DNA of 64,000 nt from the NCBI RefSeq assembly GCF_900143565.1, contig NZ_FREX01000009.1, positions 1-64,000 of the forward strand, written 5' to 3'. The stretch is from Pseudovibrio sp. Alg231-02 (GTDB lineage Bacteria > Pseudomonadota > Alphaproteobacteria > Rhizobiales > Stappiaceae). Each line of letters begins with the position of its first letter. The stretch's first letter is position 1. Shown here piece after piece: positions 1 to 9,100 of the stretch. The translations under genes were made by a program, and so were the position numbers. Under the pieces are notes generated by a model. It saw only the letters and a list, made by a program, of their open reading frames with translations, had not been told where the DNA came from and made no database searches.

Positions 1-356
1 AGCCTAGCGTTTGCCGTCAGGCACTCATGGGTCCCGGGTCTCCGCTACGCTCCGCCCGGGATGACAGTGGGGGAAGCAAATTGGTTAAAGAGTAAGCCCA
101 CTTATCTGCGGGCACATGAAAATCAGCCGAAAACTACGCCCACCGCCTTCTCTTCACGCAATCACCCTCCCTCGTCATCCCGGACAAGCAACGCGCAGAT
201 CAGGGATCCAGAGCCACACCCATCAACGCATCTAAAAACACACACGAAGATGCTGGCCTGCGGGCACACTTCGCCCGGCCGCAGACCAGCAGGACACCCA
301 TGAAGGGCTGTGCAAGGGTGGTCGAGGCCAGCCCTTGGAGTGCCGTTCACAGTGAT
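1..356. repeat. Intergenic region with two CATCCCGG-type repeats
   Basis: I see no convincing gene here. Positions 28-66 hold a copy of the alphaproteobacterial intergenic repeat that reads, on the minus strand, GTCATCCCGGGCGGAGC followed by AGACCCGGGACCCA. A second, degenerate copy lies at about 174-215 in the opposite orientation (CGTCATCCCGGACAAGC then AGGGATCCAG). The two copies therefore face each other. The short ORFs across this stretch have no ribosome-binding site and no recognisable domain. The repeat call rests on memory of the motif, not on a search. Confidence 0.5.
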
Positions 357-683
357 CTAATCAAGAGACACAGTTTTAGAATTGACCAATGTTGGAGAGG
401 CGACGCTGCGTGTCGCGTGACCGGAAAATCCTTTAGGGAAGAACGTGCCGGATAACGCATCAGTTAAAGTTCCGCAGGTCTTATCAAGTGCCTCTAGGCG
501 GTCAGATAATGCATGGTGCAAAGTGAAGAGAACGTCACGCTCACTGCTGTTCTTCATTCGCTCGCTCAGCACCAGATGCTGCATATAAGCAAGGTTCTGA
601 AGATCAGAAACAGCAAAGTTCACGTCGTCAATTTCATTTTGAAGAGTATTTGTGGCGCCACAGGCGCATGCAGTGTCGTCCAT
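357..683 (-). CDS. Hypothetical protein, 108 aa
   Basis: I do not recognise this gene. The chosen start is the ATG at 681-683, which has a GAGGG sequence about 9 nt upstream; a longer reading frame continues to 836 but its extra 51 residues look like translated non-coding DNA. The protein starts MDDTACACGATN, has three cysteines near its N-terminus, and then about 60 residues that look mostly helical (NEIDDVNFAVSDLQNLAYM and following), with a polar, serine-rich tail. No signal peptide or membrane segment is visible. It stands alone between intergenic repeats and a non-coding stretch rich in palindromes. It may be a lineage-specific small protein; whether it is expressed is uncertain. Confidence 0.4.
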   Translation of the reverse strand: MDDTACACGATNTLQNEIDDVNFAVSDLQNLAYMQHLVLSERMKNSSERDVLFTLHHALSDRLEALDKTCGTLTDALSGTFFPKGFSGHATRSVASPTLVNSKTVSLD

Positions 684-1108
684 AATCAAAGCCCTCACGT
701 GGTTGGCTGTTGAATGAACCGCACGACATTGGGCTTTCGAAGGCCCGCTGGCGAGCGGGAGGTTCGAAACCTGACCACGGCAGGCGAGTTTATTCCCTCC
801 CGAAGGAAGTATTGTATTCACCGCCCTCCCGCTCATATCAAAGGGTTTGCGCCTTTGGAAAAAGGCACAAAAAATCCGCTAGTTACGGGAGCGGGTACCG
901 CGTGGAAAGAGGTTTCGAAGCCTCACATATGAATGTGGAATGGAACCGCCCACCTGTCAACGAAAAGTTGCAGAAGGGAAAAAGGTGTTGCTGCGGGGAT
1001 ACGCCGGGTGAATGGACAAAAGGGCAATTATTGCCAATAGCCACTTGTCGTGGCTTATGTTGGTTACTGGGAACTCTTTTAAAAATGAGGCTGGAAAATG
1101 AGAAGTGA
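684..1108. other. Non-coding region with three TTCGAA-centred palindromes
   Basis: This stretch has no gene I can support. It contains three inverted repeats centred on TTCGAA: 731-746 (GGGCTTTCGAAGGCCC), 760-772 (AGGTTCGAAACCT) and 909-924 (GAGGTTTCGAAGCCTC). A further stem CCCGC/GCGGG with a 6-nt loop lies at 744-759. The first and third share the layout N4-YTTTCGAARG-N4. They could be operator sites or RNA hairpins. A 132-codon plus-strand frame (710-1108) crosses the region but lacks a ribosome-binding site and domain similarity. Confidence 0.35.
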
Positions 1109-1131
1109 GCTGCCAACACAAGGTTGGCAGC
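1109..1131. terminator. Stem-loop downstream of the RTX gene
   Basis: GCTGCCAAC (1109-1117) pairs with GTTGGCAGC (1123-1131) across a 5-nt loop. It lies 16 nt past the stop of the minus-strand RTX gene and probably ends its transcript. The minus-strand tail after the stem is only moderately T-rich, so termination may be weak or Rho-assisted. Confidence 0.5.
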
Positions 1132-1146
1132 AAAAATTTTGGTTTA

Positions 1147-2319
1147 CTACGCTAGTAGGTCCATAGCTTCAGTTGTTGCTGTAGCTGCGGCTGACAAGTT
1201 GTACAGATCTGCACCAGAGAACTGATCTGTAGAAAATCCATCCAACACAGCAAAAGAGTCATCAATTTTTACGAGTGTTGACCCAATGTATTTGCCTTCA
1301 AGTGAAGCGATGCCAGCAAAGGTTTCAGCAGTGACTTCTGCAGTCTGAATAACCTGAGCCACCTCTCCATAGTAGCCGATGAGATCGACACCATCTGTAA
1401 AATCAGTGACAACGCTGAGGCCATCACCTGGGCCAAACATGAATACGTCGGTGTCCGCACCGCCGGTCACGATATTGTTGATCCCACTACCACCGCGAAT
1501 AAAGTCAACACCAGCACCACCATCAAGTGTATCGTCTCCATCGCCACCTTGGAGAACGTCACTTCCTTCACCACCCAGGAGGGTGTCATTACCAGAACCG
1601 CCCCTAATAACGTCATTTCCTTCACCGCCTAGCATGGTATCATTCACAATGCTACCATTTAGCTCGTCATTTCCAGCAGAGCCATTGATTGTGAATGTCC
1701 CATCAGTCTGGAACTCAAGTTTTGTTAGTGTCGTACCATCAGCAAATTCGAATTTCTCGATTGGGGAAGATGCACTTGCTCCGTCTTGAAGGGTGATCAC
1801 ATCGGTGATCTGATTTGGATTTGACGGATCAATGATGTAGATTTTTAGATCATTGGGGTTTACTGGGTCTACAGCAACCATGACATGATCTAATTCGATC
1901 CCGCTACCGAAACGAATAGTGTCATTGCTACCAGACGTATCGATGATTTTATCTTGGCCGTTGCCTCTATTAAACTTGAAAGTATCATTACCGGACCCGC
2001 CATATAAAATGTCATTGCCAGTCTCTCCGTCTAGGTAATCGTCGCCACTACCACCACTTACTTCATCATCACCTGTGCCACCAAAAAGCGTATCATTACC
2101 ACCATCACCACTAAGGTAGTCGTCGTCTGCCTCGCCCCAAATAGTGTCATCACCATTGCCGCCAGTTAGGAAATCATCACCACCTTCACCATGGATGAAA
2201 TCATTACCTTCATTAGTGTGGATCCTGTCATTACCACCGCCTGCATAAACAAGGTCTGCTACTAAGTCATAGTTGCTGTAATAGTCATTTCCATCGCCGA
2301 GTCGTACAGTCTTTAACAT
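1147..2319 (-). CDS. RTX (haemolysin-type Ca-binding repeat) protein, 390 aa
   Basis: The protein has two blocks of glycine/aspartate nonapeptide repeats of the GGxGxDx type, at about residues 8-115 and 213-285. They are separated by a domain of about 95 residues (GQDKIIDTSG to EFADGTTLT) that resembles the haemolysin-type calcium-binding-associated domain (PF06594). Such repeats fold into Ca-loaded beta-rolls outside the cell, and proteins of this class leave through type I secretion using an uncleaved C-terminal signal. The last 60 residues, ending in small and hydrophobic residues (ATEAMDLLA), fit that signal. There is no N-terminal signal peptide and no enzymatic domain, since repeats start at residue 8. 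No ABC exporter genes are nearby. The ATG has an AAGGAAGAG ribosome-binding site just upstream. Confidence 0.88.
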   Translation of the reverse strand: MLKTVRLGDGNDYYSNYDLVADLVYAGGGNDRIHTNEGNDFIHGEGGDDFLTGGNGDDTIWGEADDDYLSGDGGNDTLFGGTGDDEVSGGSGDDYLDGETGNDILYGGSGNDTFKFNRGNGQDKIIDTSGSNDTIRFGSGIELDHVMVAVDPVNPNDLKIYIIDPSNPNQITDVITLQDGASASSPIEKFEFADGTTLTKLEFQTDGTFTINGSAGNDELNGSIVNDTMLGGEGNDVIRGGSGNDTLLGGEGSDVLQGGDGDDTLDGGAGVDFIRGGSGINNIVTGGADTDVFMFGPGDGLSVVTDFTDGVDLIGYYGEVAQVIQTAEVTAETFAGIASLEGKYIGSTLVKIDDSFAVLDGFSTDQFSGADLYNLSAAATATTEAMDLLA

Positions 2320-2801
2320 TTTACTCTTCCTTGAGGTCTATAGATTTATATACAATAGGTTGCATAAATAATCTGTACTCTGCATGCTTGTGTCTGACTG
2401 ACTACCCGTGTCTTGAAATATTAAGTTAGATTCTACTCTTTCAACGAGATGCAATGAAAGCGGTAGATGCGGTGTCGCTAAACACGCGGTACACATCATG
2501 ATGCTCATTTGCTCTATCTTCGTTGAGCAAAAGTACGCCATGTCTGCATGTGGGAAATATGCTCAGCAAAAAGCTCGTTATGCATGGTCAGACCGCCCGC
2601 TTTACTTTTCAATCGACTGATTTCAGTGTCCCGACTATCTCGGAGCGGCGGTCTTCAATCCAACCTCGCCAACTGTAAGGAATTTATCCCGCTAGTCCTT
2701 CAAATCTGCTGCCCTCCGCCTCTGGAATTACCTAGAGGCGCACATGGAAGCTTGAGTTGATTGAAGCACTTAACCCGTCATGGTGCGATCTGTATTCGGA
2801 T
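2320..2801. other. Gene-free region between RTX and glycosyltransferase genes
   Basis: This 482-bp stretch carries the upstream region of the minus-strand RTX gene and the downstream region of the glycosyltransferase gene. A stem-loop GCCTCTGG (2718-2725) / CCTAGAGGC (2731-2739), with a one-base bulge, may mark the 3' end of the glycosyltransferase transcript, though no T-run follows. The short frames at 2338-2541 and 2548-2760 have no ribosome-binding site or recognisable domain and are probably spurious. Confidence 0.4.
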
Positions 2802-4115
2802 TTAAACTGAGGTCTTCATGAAGGTTTCTGCCACCTTGGCAAGACAAGCTTCAATCTCTGCGATCGCAGTACCCACGCCGTCTTCGCTTTGCAGGTGCAA
2901 GGCTAGGTCACCCGCGTTTTTCTTCAGTGAAGCGTCATTGAGTGCAAGGTGAATGGAGTGTGCCAACTTATCAGCGGTTAGGACTTTGCGAGGCACAGGC
3001 GGAGCGCCAACGCCCAGAGCAACACTCTTTTGTGCCCAGTAAGGCTGATCGCCGAAGAAGGGGCACAGAACGCAAGGCACGCCTGCGCGGAAACCTTGAG
3101 CAGTGGTTCCCATGCCACCATGATGCACAACAGCTGCCATCTTCGGAAACAGCCACTCATGCGGAACATCAGCAACACTCAGGATATCGTCGCTCTCAAT
3201 GGCATCAAACCCAGCCCAGCCAGTTGAGAGGACACCGCGAACATTTGCCTTTCGCAGGGCCTCAACAAGAACCTCTTGCAACGCTTTCGGGTCCTCAACT
3301 GTCATACTGCCAAACCCAATGTAAACGGGTGGAGGTCCACGCTCGAGGAAACTGCTTAGATTTGCTGGTGGTTCATAGTCCCCGTCAGACTTCAAACTCC
3401 AGTAACCGCTCATAACCGCTTCATCCGGCCAATCTTTTGGTCGGGGAATAACCCACGAGCTGATCGCATGAAGCGTCTTGATTGGTAGAGCCCCACGGGG
3501 AAACAGAACCTCATTGCGATGCCGGATTGCTGGCAGTTTCAGAGCCTTGGTGCGCAACTGATTGACCGATTTGCGAAAAGCCGAATAAGAGAGTTTGACG
3601 AGTGCGTACCCCAGCTTGTTGTAGCCCGGTATCGGCAAGCGGGGCATCCCCGCCACAGGGAACTCGTTTGTTGGGACGATCATTGGCTGCAACAACCCCA
3701 TCACAGCCGGAATGTTCAATGCTTCTGCAATATGAGGCGCAGCCATCACTTTGGGGTGGAAGACAATGAGATCAGGTTGAACGGCCTGTGCGGCCCGCCA
3801 CGCATCACGGTTGAGTCCATCGTTCAGCCGCCCGGATTTCTTCGCGAGCCGTGCACCTGCTGCAACTCTCTTTAAGAGCCCGGATGATCCCTCCAGCGCT
3901 GCAATCCCGTCAGGAGTGGTCATCAGATCAATCGTGTCGTTCGAAAGTGGCTCAAACGCCAGACCGAAACTCTTGACCCAGTCACCATACTTTTCAGCAC
4001 TGCTGAGCGTAACCGTGTGGCCACGAGCTGTAAGCCCGCAGGCCAAAGCGATAAAGGGCTCCACATCTCCGCGAGAGCCATAGGTCAAAATGAGAATCTT
4101 AGCAGGCTGCAACAT
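2802..4115 (-). CDS. UGT/GT1-family glycosyltransferase (sterol glucosyltransferase-like), 437 aa
   Basis: This is a GT-B fold glycosyltransferase related to sterol 3-beta-glucosyltransferases and macrolide (MGT) glycosyltransferases. The N-terminal acceptor domain begins ILILTYGSRGDVEPFIALA, the typical opening of this family. The C-terminal half has the sugar-nucleotide signature: VYIGFGSM, then HHGGMGTTAQGFRAGVP and PFFGDQPYWAQ, which bind the UDP-sugar. No signal peptide or membrane span is seen, so it should act in the cytoplasm or at the inner face of the membrane, on a lipid or small lipophilic acceptor. The acceptor cannot be told from sequence. It stands alone between two unrelated minus-strand genes. 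Confidence 0.85.
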   Translation of the reverse strand: MLQPAKILILTYGSRGDVEPFIALACGLTARGHTVTLSSAEKYGDWVKSFGLAFEPLSNDTIDLMTTPDGIAALEGSSGLLKRVAAGARLAKKSGRLNDGLNRDAWRAAQAVQPDLIVFHPKVMAAPHIAEALNIPAVMGLLQPMIVPTNEFPVAGMPRLPIPGYNKLGYALVKLSYSAFRKSVNQLRTKALKLPAIRHRNEVLFPRGALPIKTLHAISSWVIPRPKDWPDEAVMSGYWSLKSDGDYEPPANLSSFLERGPPPVYIGFGSMTVEDPKALQEVLVEALRKANVRGVLSTGWAGFDAIESDDILSVADVPHEWLFPKMAAVVHHGGMGTTAQGFRAGVPCVLCPFFGDQPYWAQKSVALGVGAPPVPRKVLTADKLAHSIHLALNDASLKKNAGDLALHLQSEDGVGTAIAEIEACLAKVAETFMKTSV

Positions 4116-4241
4116 CCGGCAGAGTATAGACCGCTTTCAGTGCAATGCCATCAGGTTAAGCCCCGCCTTGCAAAGCTCACCTCAATGAGGCACTGGTTTC
4201 TTCAGCTTCTCATTGAGGTGAGTGTGTAACGGACGCTGATA

Positions 4242-4619
4242 TCACGCAGGCACAGTCAGGTCCTGTGCCAACATCATCGCGTTGCCGTCTGGGTCGTAAA
4301 ACGTGGCCGTGCTCACCATGCCCTCGATGGTTTCAGTCGCACCGTCAAACTTCACACCCGCAGCTTCCAAAGCGCCGCGCGCGCTCTCGATATCGCCAAT
4401 GCCAAAAACAGGAACGGTATTGCCGGGGGTAGGCTTTGTCTGTTCACCCAGCCCAAGTGTGACGCCAGCCGTTTTTGTCTTCATTTCACTCCAGCCAGCC
4501 TCATCAATGTGATGGATCAGCTCAAAGCCGAGCATGGAGCTGTACCATTCAGCGCTCACATGACGGTCACGAACAGAAATGGCGAGGGTAATCGTATTTT
4601 CCAAAGAAACTAAGGACAT
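4242..4619 (-). CDS. VOC-family (glyoxalase/bleomycin resistance-like) protein, 125 aa
   Basis: A single-module vicinal-oxygen-chelate protein: residues starting NTITLAISVRDRHVSAEWY form the first beta-alpha-beta-beta-beta unit, and the second unit ends FYDPDGNAMMLAQDL, the usual FxDPDGN motif of the family. Such proteins are metal-dependent dioxygenases, isomerases or drug-binding proteins; the substrate here is unknown. The start at 4617-4619 is chosen because AAAGGAAAG lies just upstream; the longer frame to 4823 overlaps the divergent regulator and is rejected. It is divergently transcribed from an HxlR-type regulator with a palindromic operator in between, so it is probably the controlled gene. 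Confidence 0.85.
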   Translation of the reverse strand: MSLVSLENTITLAISVRDRHVSAEWYSSMLGFELIHHIDEAGWSEMKTKTAGVTLGLGEQTKPTPGNTVPVFGIGDIESARGALEAAGVKFDGATETIEGMVSTATFYDPDGNAMMLAQDLTVPA

Positions 4620-4641
4620 CAAACTTTCCTTTTGTGAAAAA

Positions 4642-4661
4642 ATAAAGTAACTATACTTTAT
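4642..4661. promoter_or_regulatory. Palindromic operator between VOC gene and HxlR-type regulator
   Basis: A perfect 8-bp inverted repeat, ATAAAGTA (4642-4649) ACTA TACTTTAT (4654-4661), sits in the 40-bp gap between divergent genes and covers the ATG (4660-4662) of the regulator gene. It overlaps the likely -10 element of the minus-strand promoter. This is what an autoregulating repressor site looks like; binding by the neighbouring HxlR-type protein is inference. Confidence 0.65.
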
Positions 4662-4682
4662 GGACATTGCGACACTTGTCAA
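4655..4682 (-). promoter_or_regulatory. Probable sigma-70 promoter of the VOC gene
   Basis: On the minus strand TTGACA (4677-4682) is followed after 16 nt by TAAAGT (4655-4660). The -35 is a perfect consensus match. The promoter starts inside the divergent regulator gene and its -10 lies in the operator palindrome, so a bound repressor would block it. Confidence 0.5.
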
Positions 4683-5196
4683 GCTCACTTCTCGGGCTTG
4701 GTCTCTAAACATTCTGGCCCTGTTACATTCAGGGGTTCCCGGCAGGCAGGCTCCGTTGCTGACCGCATCTGGTGCTGGCCGCACGTCATTCGCGGCCAGT
4801 CTTGAACATCTCACCCAGCTCAAACTCTTGGAGAGGAACCCGGGCCACGGTCACCCACTCCGTCCGGAGTTTCGACTGACCCCAAAAGGTGTCAAAGCCG
4901 CCGAAATCGCCAGCAGGATCGTAGCCGCAGTTCCCGATGAAAAGGAATTTGCCTTGCTGCGCAAAAGCTGGACGGTTCCCATTCTGGCACTCACTGCTAC
5001 CCCTCAGCGTTTCTCGGGAATAAGATCAGACCTGACGACAATCACCGACCGCGCATTGTCAGCCTCGCTGGTTCGGCTGGAAGAGCGGGAATGGATCAAA
5101 CGCGACATCAACACTGCCGCCCGCGTCCCATTCCCCACCTACTGCGCCGCAAACACCGGCATCCAAATCAACCACGCAATTGACCTGCGGGCGTGA
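4660..5196 (+). CDS. HxlR-type winged-helix transcriptional regulator, 178 aa
   Basis: The protein appears to be two winged-helix units in tandem. The first (about residues 10-80) has SRAWSLNILALLHSG, then a recognition-helix region SFAASLEHLTQLKLLER, and a wing RPEFRLTPKG; the second repeats the plan (RKSWTVPILALTATP, ASLVRLEEREWIKRD). This matches HxlR-family regulators, which sense electrophiles or other small molecules. The ATG lies inside a perfect palindrome and has no Shine-Dalgarno sequence, so the transcript may be leaderless or the true start may differ slightly. Divergence from a VOC gene suggests it controls that gene and itself. Confidence 0.75.
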   Translation: MDIATLVKLTSRAWSLNILALLHSGVPGRQAPLLTASGAGRTSFAASLEHLTQLKLLERNPGHGHPLRPEFRLTPKGVKAAEIASRIVAAVPDEKEFALLRKSWTVPILALTATPQRFSGIRSDLTTITDRALSASLVRLEEREWIKRDINTAARVPFPTYCAANTGIQINHAIDLRA

Positions 5197-5325
5197 GTGA
5201 GGCGAGCGATTGGCCCCTGAAAATACAGGGACACAAAACGCATTCCTGCAGTTGCGTACTGGCGATGTCTCATTGCAACATGAATAAATTACAAGCCCTC
5301 ATACGAGGGTAACTAAGTGATTTAG

Positions 5326-6042
5326 TTGAATGGATTTCTCGTAGAGACGCGTATGCAACCAATTTTCAGCGAAATATTAAAGGATCAGATTAATTTTCTT
5401 CTGTTCCGCCCAATCAAGCCGCCACTGGGCAGGTCTTATTCAGCCTACTTGGCTTGGGGCTTGCTCGTAACCTGGTTGGTGGGCATCGGTCGTTATTGGG
5501 ATCATCCCTCCGCGGGGCCGTGGCAATATGCAGGCTTAGGCTCGGTTTTGTATATCTATGTCTTGGCTGGTCTGGTTTGGGCTATAGCGCAGCCTTTGAA
5601 ACCTAAGAACTTCAGCTACAAAAATATCCTTCTATTCATCAGCCTTACCTCACTCCCTGCCGCGCTTTACTCCATTCCTGTTGAGCGCTTTATGTCACTA
5701 GGAAATGCGAAAGTTGCGAACATGCTATTTCTCGCTGTTGTCGCAAGCTGGCGAGTCGCATTACTGGCAGTCTTTTTGCAAAGAGTTGCCAAACTTAGTG
5801 GCAGAGCTGTTTTCGTGGCAACCGTTCTGCCTTTAACATTGATTGTGACAGCGCTTGTCGCCCTCAATCTGGAGCACGCTGTATTCGAGGTCATGGGTGG
5901 GTTACGTGATGAGACATCGAACGATGCCGCCTATTTCATTATGATTGCAATTAGCACTCTGTCCATAATAGCAACACCTATTTTCGTGATTTGGTACGGC
6001 TTCTTGGTTTACTTTGCGCATAAGAAACCAGCTTCACCATGA
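5326..6042 (+). CDS. Hypothetical multi-pass membrane protein, 238 aa
   Basis: Family not firmly recognised; the general plan recalls Yip1-like or DUF-type bacterial membrane proteins. About six hydrophobic segments are visible, near residues 41-55, 70-88, 100-117, 131-151, 161-180 and 202-231, with short polar loops. The start is uncertain: the ATG at 5326 has a poor ribosome-binding site, and the ATG at 5353 (MQPIFSEIL) is equally plausible. It stands alone ahead of addB, with a small stem-loop CCCTG/CAGGG upstream in the intergenic region at about 5215-5232. Confidence 0.65.
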   Translation: MNGFLVETRMQPIFSEILKDQINFLLFRPIKPPLGRSYSAYLAWGLLVTWLVGIGRYWDHPSAGPWQYAGLGSVLYIYVLAGLVWAIAQPLKPKNFSYKNILLFISLTSLPAALYSIPVERFMSLGNAKVANMLFLAVVASWRVALLAVFLQRVAKLSGRAVFVATVLPLTLIVTALVALNLEHAVFEVMGGLRDETSNDAAYFIMIAISTLSIIATPIFVIWYGFLVYFAHKKPASP

Positions 6043-6139
6043 AACTCGCGGGGATATAAAACCGCGCCGTGCTTTTTGCTGTGTGATCCGCTGAAAACTG
6101 AACTAAAAAGGAGCATTCGGTTCTGTTCAGGAGGCTCCG

Positions 6140-9100
6140 GTGGCGGCCACCCCAAATATTTTCAGTGTTTCCCCATCCACGCCATTTCTGCAGGCAACTG
6201 TAGAAGCGTTGCTCTCTGGGCAATTGATCCCGGGTTTTCAGGCGGATGATAACCCGCTGGCGCTGGCTGACGTCACCATCTACGTGCCAACCCGCCGTGC
6301 TGCCAGAACCCTGCCGGATGTCCTGCGCAGAGCTTTAGGCTCCAAAGCCGCTCTGCTGCCCAAAATCCTGCCACTCGGTGATGTGGACGAAGAAGAGCAT
6401 ATCCTGAAAGGTCATGGAGACGGCGAGGCGCTGCCACCTGCAATGTCCACTATGGAACGAAAACTGGCCATGACCCGCCTTGTCTGGGCGTGGAAAGGCC
6501 AGCTCCGCCGCCAGATCCTTCAGCTCAAAGAAGATGACCCCGCCCGCGTTCCAGCGTCCTCCGCTGATGCTGCATGGCTCGCGGGCAACCTGCTCACGCT
6601 CATGGATGAAGTGCAGACAGAGGAAGCCAGCTGGGCAGAACTGGGCAGTCTTGTCCCCGATGACCACGCCGAATACTGGAAGATCACGCTCGAGTTCCTG
6701 AAGATCGTCACTGATCTGTGGCCCGAGCACCTCAAAGCCATCGGCATGATGGACCCGAAGGAGCGCCGCTCAGCCCTCATCCGCGCAGAAGCCGCCCGCC
6801 TGCGCACAACATCGCCACGCGGTCCGGTGATTGTGGCGGGCGCGACCGGTTCCTTCCCAGCAACCGCCGAGCTGATGAAAGCCGTGCTGAGCTTGGAAAA
6901 CGGAGCCCTTGTGCTTCCGGCGCTCGATATGGGCATGGATGCTGAAAGCTGGCAGGCACTCGGCAGCCCGACAGAACCACAACGCGTTCCCGGCCACCCG
7001 CAATACAGCCTCCGCCAACTGCTCTTGGCGCTGGGCATAAAGCGAGAAGACGTCACGCAACTGGGCGCACCGCAAAGCGAAGCCCTGCGTTTGCGCTGCG
7101 AGATTGTCAACGAAGCACTCCGTCCGGCAGAGACTACGGAAGAGTGGCAGAACTTCTTCACCTCCCAGCTGGCAGAGCACAGAGAGACCGCCTTCGCAGG
7201 CACGCAGCTGATCACAGCGCGAAACGAATCCGAAGAAGCGCTCTCCATCGCCCTGCTGCTGCGTGAAGCGGTGGAAGCAGGCAAAACAACCGCGCTGATC
7301 TCACCCGACAGAACACTGGCCCGCCGTGTGGCTTCAGAGCTGACCCGCTGGGGCATCATCGTGGATGACACCGCTGGCCGTCCGCTGGAGCAAACACCGC
7401 CCATGGTGCTTGCTATCCTCACCGCAAAGCTCGCTCTGCAAGGCCTCGATCCCGTCAACCTACTGGCACTCCTCAAACACCCGCTCGCCTTCCTCGGTAT
7501 GAAGGCCAAGGAAGTCCGTTCCGCCGCCCGCGCTCTGGAACGCGGCGTGCTGCGCGGCCCGCATCCAAGACCGGGCCTCAGTGGCCTGCGCGAAGCGGTG
7601 GCCGCAGCCCATGATCTGGCCATGGAGAAGGCCGACAGACCAGTTTCCCGCTGGCGCAAGCTGGTGGAAGAAGACTGGAACGCCATCAACACCCTGCTGG
7701 ACCGTCTGGAACAAGCGCTCGGCCCACTGGAAGCCCTGCTGCAAAACCCAAATGAGATCCCGGTCGAAGACATCATCAAAACCCACGTGGATGCAGTCCT
7801 GCTGCTTGGGGCTGATGAAAACGGCTCGACGGAAGAGCTGTTCAGCGGCGAAAACGGTAAGGCGCTCGCCGAAACTCTGACGTCCTTGCTGGAAGCTGAT
7901 GCAGCTGGCCTCTGCGTGCCTGCCAATGAATGGCCCGGCGTGTTCGGTGCCCTCATCACCGGCGGCGCCGTCCGCTCTCGCACACCAGCTGATCCACGCA
8001 TCCACCTGCTCGGCCCCATGGAAGCCCGTTTGCAGCGCTATGACCTCGTCGTCCTCGGCGGACTGAACGAAGGCACATGGCCGCGGCGAACCCGCAACGA
8101 CCCATGGCTCAACCGCCCCATGAAAGGCCAGATCGGCCTCGATCCGCCTGAGCGTAAAATCGGCACCTCCGCCCACGATTTCCTCTGGAACCTTGGCGCG
8201 CCGGAAGTGGTGCTTTCTCGCTCAGAGCGCGTGGATGGCTCCCCAACCGTGGCCTCCCGCTGGCTCCAGCGCATCGTCACGCTGGCAGGCCAAGGCGTAG
8301 AGCAGCAGATGCGTGCCAAAGGCAAACGCTATACTGAACTCGCCCTTGTGCTCGACCGCTCAGAAACACCAGTCCGCCCAGCCAAGCGCCCTGAGCCAAA
8401 GCCACCAGTCGAAGCGCGTCCGGTTCAGCTCTCCGTAACCGCCATCGAAAATCTGATCCGCGATCCGTACCTCATCTACGCCAAAAACGTCCTGAAGCTG
8501 GATGAAGTTGACCCAATCGGCGGCGAACCCGGCGCCGCTGACAAAGGCAACATCATCCACGATGCCCTCGCAAACTTCCTTGAGGATTGGGATGGCCCAT
8601 TCGACGACAAGGCAGTTCGAGCACTAAAAACCGAAGGTGGCCGACTGTTCCGCCCACTGGATGCCTTCCCAGCTATCCGCGCCCTGTGGTGGCCGCGCTT
8701 TGAGCGCATCGCGGGAGAGTTTGTCGCGTATGAAGGTGAAGTCGCGCCTAAAATCTATGATCGTTTCCTTGAGGAATACGGCAAAGTGGAAATGCAGCGC
8801 CCGGAGCGCAACTTTACGCTCACAGGCCGTGCAGATCGCATCGATCAGATGAAAGACAACAGCTTGCGCGTGGTGGACTACAAAACCGGCCAGCCACCCT
8901 CTGCCAAACAGGTTGAAGCGCTGCTCTCACCACAGCTGCCACTGGAAGTCGCCATGATCCGCCGTAAGGGCTTTGAGGATTTGCCACATGACATGCCCAT
9001 CTCCGACATGCTTTACATCCAGCTTAAAGGTGGCAGCGATGCCGTGAAACTGGAAAGTCGTGTACCAAAGGAAAGCACTGCCGAAGAGCTGGCGGAAGAA

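Noticed and set aside
749-775. tRNA-like T-loop (TTCGAAA) after a CCCGC/GCGGG hairpin
   Set aside because: No acceptor, D-arm or CCA partner could be formed around it; probably one of several TTCGAA palindromes.
710-1108. 132-codon plus-strand frame
   Set aside because: No ribosome-binding site or known domain, and it runs through a region of palindromes; treated as non-coding.
1400-2300. Regular short repeats that might suggest a CRISPR array
   Set aside because: They encode RTX nonapeptides in frame and have no constant repeat-spacer layout.
2548-2760. 70-codon plus-strand frame
   Set aside because: No ribosome-binding site and no domain; lies in the gap after the RTX upstream region.
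6520-8019. Long minus-strand frame of 499 codons opposite addB
   Set aside because: It is the shadow of a GC-rich coding region; its serine- and arginine-rich composition and lack of domains do not fit a real protein, while AddB on the other strand is clear.
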